A stretch of DNA of 64,000 nucleotides from Natronolimnobius sp. AArcel1 (GTDB taxonomy: Archaea; Halobacteriota; Halobacteria; Halobacteriales; Natrialbaceae), in the NCBI RefSeq assembly GCF_011043775.1, contig NZ_JAAKXY010000001.1, forward strand, positions 349,617 through 413,616, written 5' to 3'. The number at the start of each line of letters is the position of its first letter. The first letter of the stretch is position 1. This document shows, one piece after another, positions 36,211 through 44,263 of this stretch. The notes below the pieces were generated by a model. It did no database searches and was not told the DNA's origin. It was given only the letters and a program-made list of their open reading frames with translations. The position numbers and the translations under genes were made by a program.

Positions 36211-37887
36211 ATGCTACACGCCACGGGCACGCTGTGTTCGATTGATGTCGGTGAACGGTCATCGGTGACCGAATCCATCGATGAGGAACTCGCATCCTTC
36301 GTCGGCGGACGCGGCGTTGCGACCAAACTCGCTCACGACCGCATTCCGTTCGATGCCGACCCCTACGGACCCGAGAACCGGTTTTACCTCTCTGCTGGCC
36401 CACTCCAACAGTCCCAGATGAGTTTCACCGGCCGGATGAACTGTACCGCACTCTCGCCGCTAACGGACGGCGTTGCCTCCGCTAGTGCCGGAGGGTATCT
36501 CTCGCGGAACTTCGTCGACACCGGCCATAGCGCCATCGAACTCACCGGCGAAAGCGACGACCTGCTCGCCGTCCACGTCACCGACGACGGCGTCGAGTTC
36601 GAGGAAGTGCCCGAACTCGAGGATGCAACCGTCACCGAAGTCACGGCCGCGATGAACGACCGCCACGGTCTCGAGGCCGAGAACCTCGCCACCATCGGTC
36701 CCGCGGGTGAGCGCGGCGTGCGCTTTGCCTGCGTGATGACCTACGACAGTCGCGCGTTCGGTCGCGGCGGCCTCGGCGCGGTCATGGGCGCGAAAAACGT
36801 CAAGTGCATCTCGTTCCGTGGCGACTCCGCACCTGACCTCGAGATGCCGGCTGACGCCGAGGAGATTCACTCGACCGTCCATCAGGAAGCCGCGACCAGC
36901 GACGACATGATGCGTCGGCAGGGGACGTCCAGTTCGGTCGAGTTCGTCAACGACAACTTCTCGTTCCCGACGCGGTACTTCTCCGAGCAGTCGTTCGAAG
37001 ATATCGACCAGATCCACGGCGACGCCATCGAGGAGAAAAAGTACACAAAGGCCTCCTGTTCGGTCTGTGCGTTCGCGTGTAAGCTCCCAACCAAGGACGA
37101 AGAGCGAGGCGTCGAAACCGAAGGCCCTGAACTCGAGACGGTCTACTCGTTGGGCTCGAACTGTGGCGTCGGCGACATCGTCGACCTGATGAAGTCCAAC
37201 GAGCTGTGCGACCAGTACGGGATGGACACCATCTCGGCCGGCGTCACCGTTGCAGCCTACCTCGCCAGTACGGATGAGTTCGGCAATGCCGAGCTCGTCC
37301 ACGATCTGCTCGAGAAAATCGCGTTCCGTGAGGACGAGGGCGACCTGCTCGCGGAGGGCGTCGACCGCATCCACGACGACCTCGGCGTCGAGAACTTCTC
37401 GGTCAAAGGCATGGAGTTCGCCGCCCACGACGGCCGCGCACTCCACGGCCAGGGCCTCTCCTACGCTGTGGCGAACCGCGGCGGCGACCACATGTACTCG
37501 ACGACGCTCGGCGACGAGTACGGCGGCGAGGTCGATCCGCAGGGGACTGCAGGGAAGGCCGGACTCGTAATCGAAAACGAGAACCGTAACGCGTTCCGCG
37601 ACTGTGGCATCATCTGCCAGTTCGGTGTTGGCCGCGCCGTCGAAGGCGAGCGCTTCGAACTCCTGTTCGACGCTGACTACGACGACCTCCTCGAGGTCGG
37701 CTCCCGTGTCGTCGAACTCGAGCGTCACTTCCGAAACCAGCGTGGCTACGACGCCGCCGAAGACCGGCTGCCCTACGATCTGCCGGATCTCGAGTCCTCA
37801 ATCGAGGAGTACTACGAACTGCGCGGCTGGAACGACGACGGTACGGTGCCGACCGATGCCCTCGAGAGCGAGGCGACGGCCGATTAA
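36211..37887 (+). CDS. Aldehyde ferredoxin oxidoreductase family tungstoenzyme
   Basis: 558 residues from the ATG at 36211 (MLHATGTLCSIDVG). AOR family: N-terminal domain with FVGGRGVATKL and GPLQQSQMSFTGRMN, cofactor-binding GRGGLGAVMGAKNVK (184-198), and the 4Fe-4S cluster cysteines Cys283, Cys286, Cys290 plus a distal Cys in DCGIICQFG. Binds a tungsten or molybdenum bis-pyranopterin and oxidises aldehydes to acids with ferredoxin, in the cytoplasm. Converges on the MoaD-like gene with only 6 bases between stops. In this locus it may oxidise an aldehyde from deoxy-sugar breakdown such as lactaldehyde, but no aldolase is present here; the substrate is unknown. Confidence 0.9.
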   Translation: MLHATGTLCSIDVGERSSVTESIDEELASFVGGRGVATKLAHDRIPFDADPYGPENRFYLSAGPLQQSQMSFTGRMNCTALSPLTDGVASASAGGYLSRNFVDTGHSAIELTGESDDLLAVHVTDDGVEFEEVPELEDATVTEVTAAMNDRHGLEAENLATIGPAGERGVRFACVMTYDSRAFGRGGLGAVMGAKNVKCISFRGDSAPDLEMPADAEEIHSTVHQEAATSDDMMRRQGTSSSVEFVNDNFSFPTRYFSEQSFEDIDQIHGDAIEEKKYTKASCSVCAFACKLPTKDEERGVETEGPELETVYSLGSNCGVGDIVDLMKSNELCDQYGMDTISAGVTVAAYLASTDEFGNAELVHDLLEKIAFREDEGDLLAEGVDRIHDDLGVENFSVKGMEFAAHDGRALHGQGLSYAVANRGGDHMYSTTLGDEYGGEVDPQGTAGKAGLVIENENRNAFRDCGIICQFGVGRAVEGERFELLFDADYDDLLEVGSRVVELERHFRNQRGYDAAEDRLPYDLPDLESSIEEYYELRGWNDDGTVPTDALESEATAD

Positions 37888-37893
37888 TCTCCG

Positions 37894-38190
37894 TTAGCGG
37901 CCGCAGCCACCTTCTGCCGGCGGTGACGCACTGAGCGTATCGCCATCCTCGAGTGGTGTGTCGATGCCGTCCTCGAAGGCGACGTTACGGCCGTTTTTCA
38001 TGACGCTAATCGAATCGCTGAATGTTCGGTCCTCATCGAATAGCAGCGCTCGCAGATCGGGATACTCCGCAGCGAGGTCGTCGAAGACGTCGCCAGCAGT
38101 TTCCTCGGCGTCGATTTCGCGCTCGAGCGATTTCGTGCCGACGATCTCTCGCAGAGGGCCGTAAAGTGTGCAGGTTACGTGGTGTGTCAT
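37894..38190 (-). CDS. MoaD/ThiS-like ubiquitin-fold protein
   Basis: 98 residues from the ATG at 38190 (MTHHVTCTLYGPLREIVG). A beta-grasp protein: FDDLAAEYPDLRALLFDEDR, ISVMKNGRNVAFEDGIDTPLEDGDTLS and a C-terminal PPAEGG. MoaD proteins carry a C-terminal Gly-Gly that is thiocarboxylated to supply sulfur for pyranopterin synthesis. Here three residues (CGR) follow the Gly-Gly, so either they are removed or the protein does not work as a normal sulfur carrier. Head-to-head position with the AOR gene points to service of the tungsten cofactor. Related haloarchaeal SAMP proteins also end in Gly-Gly. Confidence 0.8.
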   Translation of the reverse strand: MTHHVTCTLYGPLREIVGTKSLEREIDAEETAGDVFDDLAAEYPDLRALLFDEDRTFSDSISVMKNGRNVAFEDGIDTPLEDGDTLSASPPAEGGCGR

Positions 38191-38298
38191 TGACACAGGA
38201 TTAGACAGCACAGCCCTTCAAAGTCGCTGTTCGATATCGCTGACAGCCGTGGCGAACTCATTCGTCGCTGGGAGGGATAGGTACTGTTGAAATCTCGA

Positions 38299-38467
38299 GG
38301 CCGGGACCGTTCGACGTGTGCGATGCCGTGGCGCACACGTCGTGGCTCCTATTCCCGGCCGGCCGAGACAGCGGCGGGAGGGGGAGTTCCCGCCGCCGTT
38401 GGATATGCCAGGAACCGCAAGGTGCGGTCGGTGAAGTGGTGCCAGTTACCGGAACGTTCCGGTAGCT
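38299..38467. ncRNA. Candidate structured RNA: five hairpins in 170 bases
   Basis: Perfect stems: GGCCGGGA/TCCCGGCC (38299-38306 with 38353-38360) enclosing CGACGTGTGCG/CGCACACGTCG (38312-38322 with 38332-38342); GCGGCGGGA/TCCCGCCGC (38371-38379 with 38388-38396); ACCGCA/TGCGGT (38414-38419 with 38423-38428); and the palindrome TACCGGAACGTTCCGGTA (38447-38464), extendable by 3 pairs. Strand is uncertain. On the minus strand AAATATAAT (about 38508-38517) could start a transcript near 38487 that carries these stems as a long leader of the MoaD-like gene. It lacks the conserved elements I know for SRP RNA, RNase P RNA and cobalamin or TPP riboswitches. A mobile-element remnant is the main alternative. 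Confidence 0.45.
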
Positions 38468-38690
38468 ATGCCGATGATGGGAGAGGTGAAAAATCTTCTG
38501 TATAGATGATTATATTTCTGCGGATTGATGACGGCCTTGGCTCAAATCCGGCAATATCGAATCGTCCGTATTCTGATGATACAGGGAATGAAAGAGAGGT
38601 TTTCGACTGATAGGTACCCAGATACTGTAGTACCACGTCCGGTGGTGCCGAATAAAACAGTGAGCAATAGACGAGTTTTTGACCAGCGAG

Positions 38691-38712
38691 TTACAGACAT
38701 ACTACTGTAAAT
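38691..38712. repeat. TACAG-N8-CTGTA element, copy 2
   Basis: TTACAGACATACTACTGTAA forms TTACAG/CTGTAA arms around 8 bases (38691-38710). It matches the element at 14191-14210 in 18 of 20 bases, and a more diverged form (TACAGTAGTACTAATGTAAA) lies at the right end of the relic at about 31707-31726. Confidence 0.45.
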
Positions 38713-39024
38713 ATATGGCAGTCTACCGTCTCTGTTTGAGGACTCAGGAATTAGAACGGCTCTACTACAGGATATCTGCCGATCTGGTTTATATCCGGTG
38801 CTAACGGACGCCAGTGATATGTTCCACCATGACATGTTTCGATGTTACACCGGGCTGATCGACAGCACAGGAGCGCTTCCACGAATTCTCTCAATACATG
38901 GCATCAGAACGGTCAACAGCATTCATGGACTGACGGTCGCAGCCACCGGATACGGATAATGGCCCCTCCTCGAGAAAACACACTGCCACGCAAAGAGGCG
39001 ATACCAGCCCACGACGCTGGCGCG

Positions 39025-41241
39025 CTACGACTGTGGTGGGTCGATGAGCGTGATCGGATGGCATGGCTGGCGCGTCAGCAACGAATCTAACTGCTCGAGA
39101 CAGGACGTGCCGCTGGCGACGACGGTCCGCCCCGCAGCCTCGGGCGTCTCGAACTGCGTCCCAAGTCGGTCCCCAACGTCCATGCTCAGTTCGTAGTACT
39201 CGCTCTTGTAGCCGAAACTGCCGGCCATACCACAACACTCCACATCGGAGGTGAGCACGTCGTACTCGAGGTTTTCGAGGACGGCCGTCGTGTACGACTC
39301 GAGGCCAAGCGTGCGCTGCTGGCAGTGTGAGTGGTAGGCAATCTCCTTGGTCGCGCCTCGGTCAGCACCCCGCAGTTCCGCAGGGTCTGCACCGTTCTCG
39401 AGCAGGCCATAGATGTACTCGAACACCTCGTAGCTCTGGCTCGCAAGCGGCTCGTACTGTTCCTCGGCAAGCAGTTTCTCGTACTCGCGCTGGAACATCG
39501 CGTGATCGCTCGGTTCGATGACGACCACGTCGTAGCCCGCCTCGAGATAGGACTCGAGCGAGTCTGCGACCTGTTCGGCGTGGCCCCCAGCAGTGTCGAC
39601 CATCCCCTGCGAGAGCGGCGCACGTCCCGACGCGCCCACGTCGGGCACCTCGACGGCGACGCCGAGTGCCTCGAGCGTTCGAACGGTTGCTTTCCCGCGC
39701 TCGGTACGGACGTGGTTCGTGTAGAGGTCAGGATAGACGACCGCGTGGTAGTCGGCGTCGACAGGCCGAGGTACGTCTCGGGTGCGGAACCACTCGACGA
39801 ACGTCTCGCGTTCGAAACTGGGGAGTTCGCGCCGCCGGTCGATGCCGAGAACGCGCTCCATGAGCCATCTCGAGGGCGGGAGATCCGCGCCCCAGTTCGA
39901 GAGCGGTGCAGTCGCAGAGCCGAGTTTTGCGAGCGTCGAAAAGTTCCCAAAGAACCGCTTTTGGAGATCGAGGCCGGCGGGTTCTGCGTCGGGTGTGAGC
40001 CCCTCGACGAGGAAGTCGAACTGGCCGTCCCCACCGTCGCGATTGATCCGGTCACGGACGACGGTGTTGATCCATGGGATGTCGATTTTGACCGGGCACT
40101 GATTGACACAGCGCGAGCAGCCGGTACAGAGGTCATTGAATTCTGCGGCGCTCTCTTGGCTGTGCACGCCAGCTTCCCACCCTGTTGCAATGCCGCCGGT
40201 GTAGGTCTCGCCGCCGAAGGCGTGGCCGCCGACGGACTGGAAGTTCGAACACGAGTTCGCACAGGCCGAACACCGGATGCAGTACAGCGTCTCGCACAAC
40301 TGGTCGTCTTCGCGCATGTCCATCCGGCCGTTATCGAGCAAGACGAGGTGGAACGCTCGGTCGTCCGGATCGTTGGCAATCGGTTCGTCTGAGTCGAAAT
40401 CAACTGGCGGCGTCGAAACTGGTGGCGAGAACAACGACACGTAGGAGGTGATGTCTTGGCCTGTCCCCGAGCGGCCGATGAGTTCGACGAACGGCTGGAG
40501 TTCTTCGAATGTTGGAATAATCTTTTCGACGCCCGCGACCGCGACATGCGTGTCCGGCACCGCAACGGTCTTGCGGGCGTTGCCCTCGCTCGTCACCAGC
40601 GCAATCGTTCCCGTATCCGCTGTGACGAAGTTTGCGCCGGTAATTCCGAGGTCAGCCTCCCGAATCTGGTCACCGAGATACTCTCGCGCGAAGTCCGTGA
40701 GTTCCTGGGCCGTCTCGAGGTCCTCGTCCGTGTCGAAGTGTTCGTTAAACAGGTCAGCGATGTCCTCACACGAGCGGTGGATTGCGGGTGCGACGAGGTG
40801 ACTCGGGGCTTCCTCTGCGACCTGTAAGACGAACTCGCCTAAGTCAGTCTCCCAGACCTCGCTGCCTTCGGCCTCGAGGGCGTCGTTGAGTTCGATCTCC
40901 TCGGTGGTCATCGACTTCGATTTGACCACGGTTTCGGCCTCAGTGTCGCGGGCGACCTCGCGAATGTAGCGGTTGGCGTCCGCAGCGTCCTCAGCGAGAT
41001 AGACCGTCCCGCCATTGGCTTCGACCGTTTCACGGACCTGCTCGATCAGGTCGGGTAGGCGTTCGATTGCGTCTTCCTTGATCGCCCGCGCTCGATCCTT
41101 GTACTCCTCGTACTCCTCGAGTCGGGCGACGGATTCGTAGCGCCCGTCGTTGAAGCCGCGGGCGTTTGCCTCGACGCTTTCGCCCTCGGTGGCAAGCAGA
41201 TGACGGATGTGTTCTGCCTTCTGCGTGCGGTCGGCCGCCAT
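39025..41241 (-). CDS. Lactate oxidation iron-sulfur protein, LutB-LutA-like fusion
   Basis: 738 residues from the ATG at 41241. N-terminal LUD domain (VYLAEDAADANRYIREVA, ETVVKSKSMTTEEIELNDALE, ITGANFVTADTGTIALVTSEGN), then two 4Fe-4S sets, CIRCSACANSC and CTGCSRCVNQCP, then CCG-type Cys-rich domains with HSHCQQRTLG and VECCGMAGSFGYK. In bacteria LutA and LutB are separate proteins that oxidise L-lactate to pyruvate with LutC; here both appear in one chain. The TGA of the upstream LutC-like gene overlaps this ATG by one base. L-lactate is the expected product of the oxidative rhamnose route encoded at 13-20 kb, so the gene closes that pathway. Confidence 0.87.
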   Translation of the reverse strand: MAADRTQKAEHIRHLLATEGESVEANARGFNDGRYESVARLEEYEEYKDRARAIKEDAIERLPDLIEQVRETVEANGGTVYLAEDAADANRYIREVARDTEAETVVKSKSMTTEEIELNDALEAEGSEVWETDLGEFVLQVAEEAPSHLVAPAIHRSCEDIADLFNEHFDTDEDLETAQELTDFAREYLGDQIREADLGITGANFVTADTGTIALVTSEGNARKTVAVPDTHVAVAGVEKIIPTFEELQPFVELIGRSGTGQDITSYVSLFSPPVSTPPVDFDSDEPIANDPDDRAFHLVLLDNGRMDMREDDQLCETLYCIRCSACANSCSNFQSVGGHAFGGETYTGGIATGWEAGVHSQESAAEFNDLCTGCSRCVNQCPVKIDIPWINTVVRDRINRDGGDGQFDFLVEGLTPDAEPAGLDLQKRFFGNFSTLAKLGSATAPLSNWGADLPPSRWLMERVLGIDRRRELPSFERETFVEWFRTRDVPRPVDADYHAVVYPDLYTNHVRTERGKATVRTLEALGVAVEVPDVGASGRAPLSQGMVDTAGGHAEQVADSLESYLEAGYDVVVIEPSDHAMFQREYEKLLAEEQYEPLASQSYEVFEYIYGLLENGADPAELRGADRGATKEIAYHSHCQQRTLGLESYTTAVLENLEYDVLTSDVECCGMAGSFGYKSEYYELSMDVGDRLGTQFETPEAAGRTVVASGTSCLEQLDSLLTRQPCHPITLIDPPQS

Positions 41242-41744
41242 CAGTCGTCCTCCACGATGATTGCGTGCGTTTCGCGCGGGCCGTGGACGCCGTGGACGAG
41301 TTCGCCCATGTCGGCCGTCGCACTCGGTCCAGTGGCGATGACGGCGTCGTTTCGCCCCTCGCGGAATCGCTCGCCCATGGTCTCGAACGCTGCTGTCATG
41401 TCGGGAACCACGTCGCCCTCGCGGATGACGATGACGTGTGTTTCGGGGAACAACGCCGACAGCTCCGCGCCCGACGGTGTTGACTCGAGGATGACGGAGC
41501 CGTAGTCCGCCACGCCAAGTGTCGCCGCCGTCACGCCACAAGCGGCCTCGCGAAGCTGTGTCGGTGTTGGATCGAGAACGACGCCTGTCTCCGCAAGCGA
41601 GAGGTCCTCGAACGGCAGTTCGACGCCGACGGCTGGATCGTCGATGACGTCATCGACTGTCTCCGCGAACCCCGCCGCGTTCGTTCGAGTGATCCGCGTC
41701 CGGACCGCCTCGAGATTCGTTTCGAACGTCTCTAGTGTCGCCAT
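41241..41744 (-). CDS. lutC: LUD domain protein, LutC-like
   Basis: 167 residues from the ATG at 41744 (MATLETFETNLEAV). LUD domain: GVADYGSVILESTPSGAELSALFPETHVIVIREGDVVPDM and the end motif IATGPSATADMGELVHGVHGPRETH, which is the LutC signature. Its stop overlaps the start of the LutAB-like fusion by one base, forming a two-gene operon for lactate use. No signal peptide. Confidence 0.88.
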   Translation of the reverse strand: MATLETFETNLEAVRTRITRTNAAGFAETVDDVIDDPAVGVELPFEDLSLAETGVVLDPTPTQLREAACGVTAATLGVADYGSVILESTPSGAELSALFPETHVIVIREGDVVPDMTAAFETMGERFREGRNDAVIATGPSATADMGELVHGVHGPRETHAIIVEDD

Positions 41745-41859
41745 TGCTTGGGAGTTACTACCGCGGGCTGGGATTTGGGTCTTGCCATTGACCAGCATAG
41801 CAATGCATAGTGAGACTCATCAACTGATGTCCCTATAGTGACTGTATAATCCAAGACGA

Positions 41860-41873
41860 AACTATTATATAAT
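41860..41873 (+). promoter_or_regulatory. AACTATTATA promoter of second beta-helix gene
   Basis: AACTATTATATAAT; the first ten bases are identical to promoters at 19951 and 55514. Start of transcription is expected near 41892, giving a leader of about 25 bases that begins with the hairpin at 41892-41909. This is unlike the leaderless neighbours. Confidence 0.6.
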
Positions 41874-41891
41874 GATGTATTGAGCGTTACG

Positions 41892-41909
41892 CTGTCGCAA
41901 TAGCGACAG
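41892..41909 (+). promoter_or_regulatory. Inverted repeat at the 5' end of the beta-helix mRNA
   Basis: CTGTCGC-AATA-GCGACAG: a perfect 7-bp stem with a 4-base loop, placed about where transcription should begin and ending 8 bases before the ATG at 41918. Could be an operator blocking initiation or an RNA hairpin affecting translation or stability. Confidence 0.45.
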
Positions 41910-41917
41910 TAATTAAC

Positions 41918-44176
41918 ATGGGCAACGATAGCACTCATGCTGGACAGCACAGTCCAGCGCAATCGAACGGGAACGCGGACGGAACCGACGCACGCAAACA
42001 CGTCCGGCCGGACACCGAATCGTCGGGGCTTTCACTTGGTCGACGTGGCGCACTGGCCATGCTCGGCGCGACCGGACTTGGCGTTGCGCTTTCGGGGTCG
42101 GCGAGCGCTCGAGGAGATGGCGGAGAGAGCGATGATGGTCCAGTGACTGGCAATGAGCCGTGGCACGAGTGGGAGGCGGACGTAGATGCGGGCGACAACG
42201 GACTGTACAACCTTGAGCGGCTGCAGACTGGCCACGTTCACACGCCAGCTCGGACGCCCGAGGTCGTCGTCTGGGAGGACGACGAGGGAGTCTACCACGC
42301 CGACACGGCTGAGACGACCGTCTATAGCGGTGACGAGTACCGAAAAGCGATTCAGACGGCTCTCGACAGCCTGAGCGAGGATCGGAGCGAAAAGGAGACT
42401 GTACTGGTCACCGCGTCGGGAACGCTTGGCCCGGCTGACGACCTCGTCCAGATCGAGGTGCCGAGTTATACCGTTCTCGACGTCCAGGGAACGATTTATG
42501 TCGACGATGACGGCGAGCAGCCGATGGTGATCCCGATCCGCGCCTTCGACGAAGAAGAGATCGAAATTCCACGGCTCACAATTCGCGGTAATCCGCGCTT
42601 CGCCGTCTGGATTCAGGATACCGACGGCATCAAACTGGGCGACATCGACATCCGATTCGAAGACACCGACGACTTCGTCGACTACTGGGAAATCGACGAA
42701 CCCGACTGGCCGCCAACGTCGTTCGACCCTGACGCCAGCCGGGAGGAGGTCCTGGGCGACCCGGGCTGGGTCGGCGAGTTCTTCGAAGCCGTTCGCATTG
42801 ACGCCCGCGCTCGAGACGGCCCCACGTCGGACATTTTCATCAGTTCGGTCTACGTCGAGGGTGGCCGCCATCACGCCGTCGAGACGTACGATGCTGAACG
42901 CGTCGTGATCGATCAGGTGATCGGCGTCGACATGGAGGGCTCTGCCGTAATTCTGAACGAAACCGAAAACGCCGCAGTCAACAGCGTTGTCGGCGAGAAC
43001 CCCGAGTCGCCGACCTGGTACGCAACCTTCCGGTGTGCAAACGGCTGTGAGAACGTCTCGGTCGGGCAGGTCGTCAGCCGCGATGCCCCGCGTGGGATTC
43101 ACCTCACGACCGATTCCAACGAGATCACGATTGGCGAAGTCAACATCATCGGTGCGCGATACCACGGTATCGTTGTCGACGCTGTCGAGGACATCACCAT
43201 CCAGGGCGGTGTCGTCAAAAACGTCGTTCGCGCGGGCGTCACCTCGACTGCAAATGGCTTTTCGGTGTCGAACCTGCACATTGTCGACGACCTTTCTGAG
43301 GAGGAACGCGCCGAAATAAACCTTCCCGACGGCGACGGCGCGCCGGACGACCCGGGCCAGACTCGCGGCATCGAGTTCTTCGGCCGGAACGGCCGCATCG
43401 TCAACAACGACGTTCGCGATGCCGGCGAGGAGAACATCGAGGTCAACGCGCTGAACACGATCGTTCGGGACAACCTCGGCGGTGGCTACGCCTCGGGAAC
43501 AGTTACGCTCACGAGCGGCGGCGAGGAAGCCGCCCGGATCACCGATATTCACGAGCGGTTCAACGCTGACTTCGATCTCCGTGCCGAACTCGAGGAGGCA
43601 CCGTCCGGCTCGACAGCCTGGTCACACTATTTCGAGTGGACCGGCGACGCATGGGACCTCGTCATCGAGTGGGAGACCGACCCTGGCGAGGACCTCGCGC
43701 TCTCGTACGTCATCGACAAGACCCAGGCCAGTGAGGGCGGGATCGAACTCGAGACCGTCGATCCTGGCACCTACCGAATTGATGCGAACCACGCTGGCAT
43801 GCCCGTCACAGCCGACGGCGACAACGTCGTCATGGACGAGTGGGACGACGCCGACGAGCAGCGCTGGATCGTCGAAGAGGATGGCGATCTCTACCGGATC
43901 GAACTCGAGGGAACCGGCGAGGTGCTGAGCGTCGAAGATGGTGAGATTGACGATGGCCAGAGCGTCGTCGTCGATGAGGATACCGGCGCAGATCACCAGC
44001 GCTGGTCGCTCGAGCCGGTCTTCACCCCGGACGGCGAGTTCGTCTACACGATTCATCCCGACGGCGCGGATCAAGGGTTCGACGTCGAAGGTGCAAGCGA
44101 CGAACCCGGGACAGACATTATCCTCTGGGATCATGACGGAACCGCACACAACCAGTTCGTCTTCGACGAACTGTAG
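41918..44176 (+). CDS. Tat-exported right-handed beta-helix protein with C-terminal ricin-type lectin domain
   Basis: 752 residues. Twin-arginine signal SLGRRGALAMLGATGLGVALSG near residues 37-58. Shares with the 9374 protein the region NEPWHEWEADVDAGDNGLYN...LQTGHVHTPA and the beta-helix (TIRGNPRFAVWIQDTDG, SDIFISSVYVEGG, NEITIGEVNIIGARYHGI). The last about 150 residues hold ricin-type (CBM13-like) units with G-TYRI, EQRWIVEEDGDLYRIEL and HQRWSLEP, expected to bind sugar polymers. Secreted pectate-lyase-superfamily protein, but catalytic residues cannot be fixed. Divergent from the LutC operon and converging on the IclR gene. Confidence 0.86.
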   Translation: MGNDSTHAGQHSPAQSNGNADGTDARKHVRPDTESSGLSLGRRGALAMLGATGLGVALSGSASARGDGGESDDGPVTGNEPWHEWEADVDAGDNGLYNLERLQTGHVHTPARTPEVVVWEDDEGVYHADTAETTVYSGDEYRKAIQTALDSLSEDRSEKETVLVTASGTLGPADDLVQIEVPSYTVLDVQGTIYVDDDGEQPMVIPIRAFDEEEIEIPRLTIRGNPRFAVWIQDTDGIKLGDIDIRFEDTDDFVDYWEIDEPDWPPTSFDPDASREEVLGDPGWVGEFFEAVRIDARARDGPTSDIFISSVYVEGGRHHAVETYDAERVVIDQVIGVDMEGSAVILNETENAAVNSVVGENPESPTWYATFRCANGCENVSVGQVVSRDAPRGIHLTTDSNEITIGEVNIIGARYHGIVVDAVEDITIQGGVVKNVVRAGVTSTANGFSVSNLHIVDDLSEEERAEINLPDGDGAPDDPGQTRGIEFFGRNGRIVNNDVRDAGEENIEVNALNTIVRDNLGGGYASGTVTLTSGGEEAARITDIHERFNADFDLRAELEEAPSGSTAWSHYFEWTGDAWDLVIEWETDPGEDLALSYVIDKTQASEGGIELETVDPGTYRIDANHAGMPVTADGDNVVMDEWDDADEQRWIVEEDGDLYRIELEGTGEVLSVEDGEIDDGQSVVVDEDTGADHQRWSLEPVFTPDGEFVYTIHPDGADQGFDVEGASDEPGTDIILWDHDGTAHNQFVFDEL

Positions 44177-44263
44177 CCGACGGCTCAAGCCGGTATGATC
44201 GCGGGCTCGAGGTGGCCCTCCCAATCACTAGTTGAGAAGAGAGAAAACGGCGCGACGGCCCGA

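Larger units (their letters stand above)
38191..39024. other. 834-base gene-free region
   Basis: No convincing gene. The left part (38299-38467) is GC-rich and packed with hairpins (listed separately). From about 38480 the composition turns AT-rich with many stops in all frames, and holds TATA-like sequences and the repeat at 38691-38712. The right edge abuts the stop of the lactate-oxidation gene. The AT-rich half resembles foreign or decayed DNA. Confidence 0.6.

Noticed and set aside
36460-37728. 422-codon frame opposite the tungsten oxidoreductase
   Set aside because: Antisense shadow with low-complexity Val/Ala/Asp/Arg composition; the plus strand carries cofactor and cluster motifs.
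38299-38467. Hairpin cluster as SRP RNA, RNase P RNA or a TnpB-type guide RNA
   Set aside because: Lacks the SRP helix-8 motif, the RNase P GAGGAAAGTCC core and any adjacent tnpB coding remnant. Left as unassigned.
42032-43552. 506-codon frame opposite the second beta-helix gene
   Set aside because: Shadow frame; the plus-strand protein has signal, helix repeats and lectin units.
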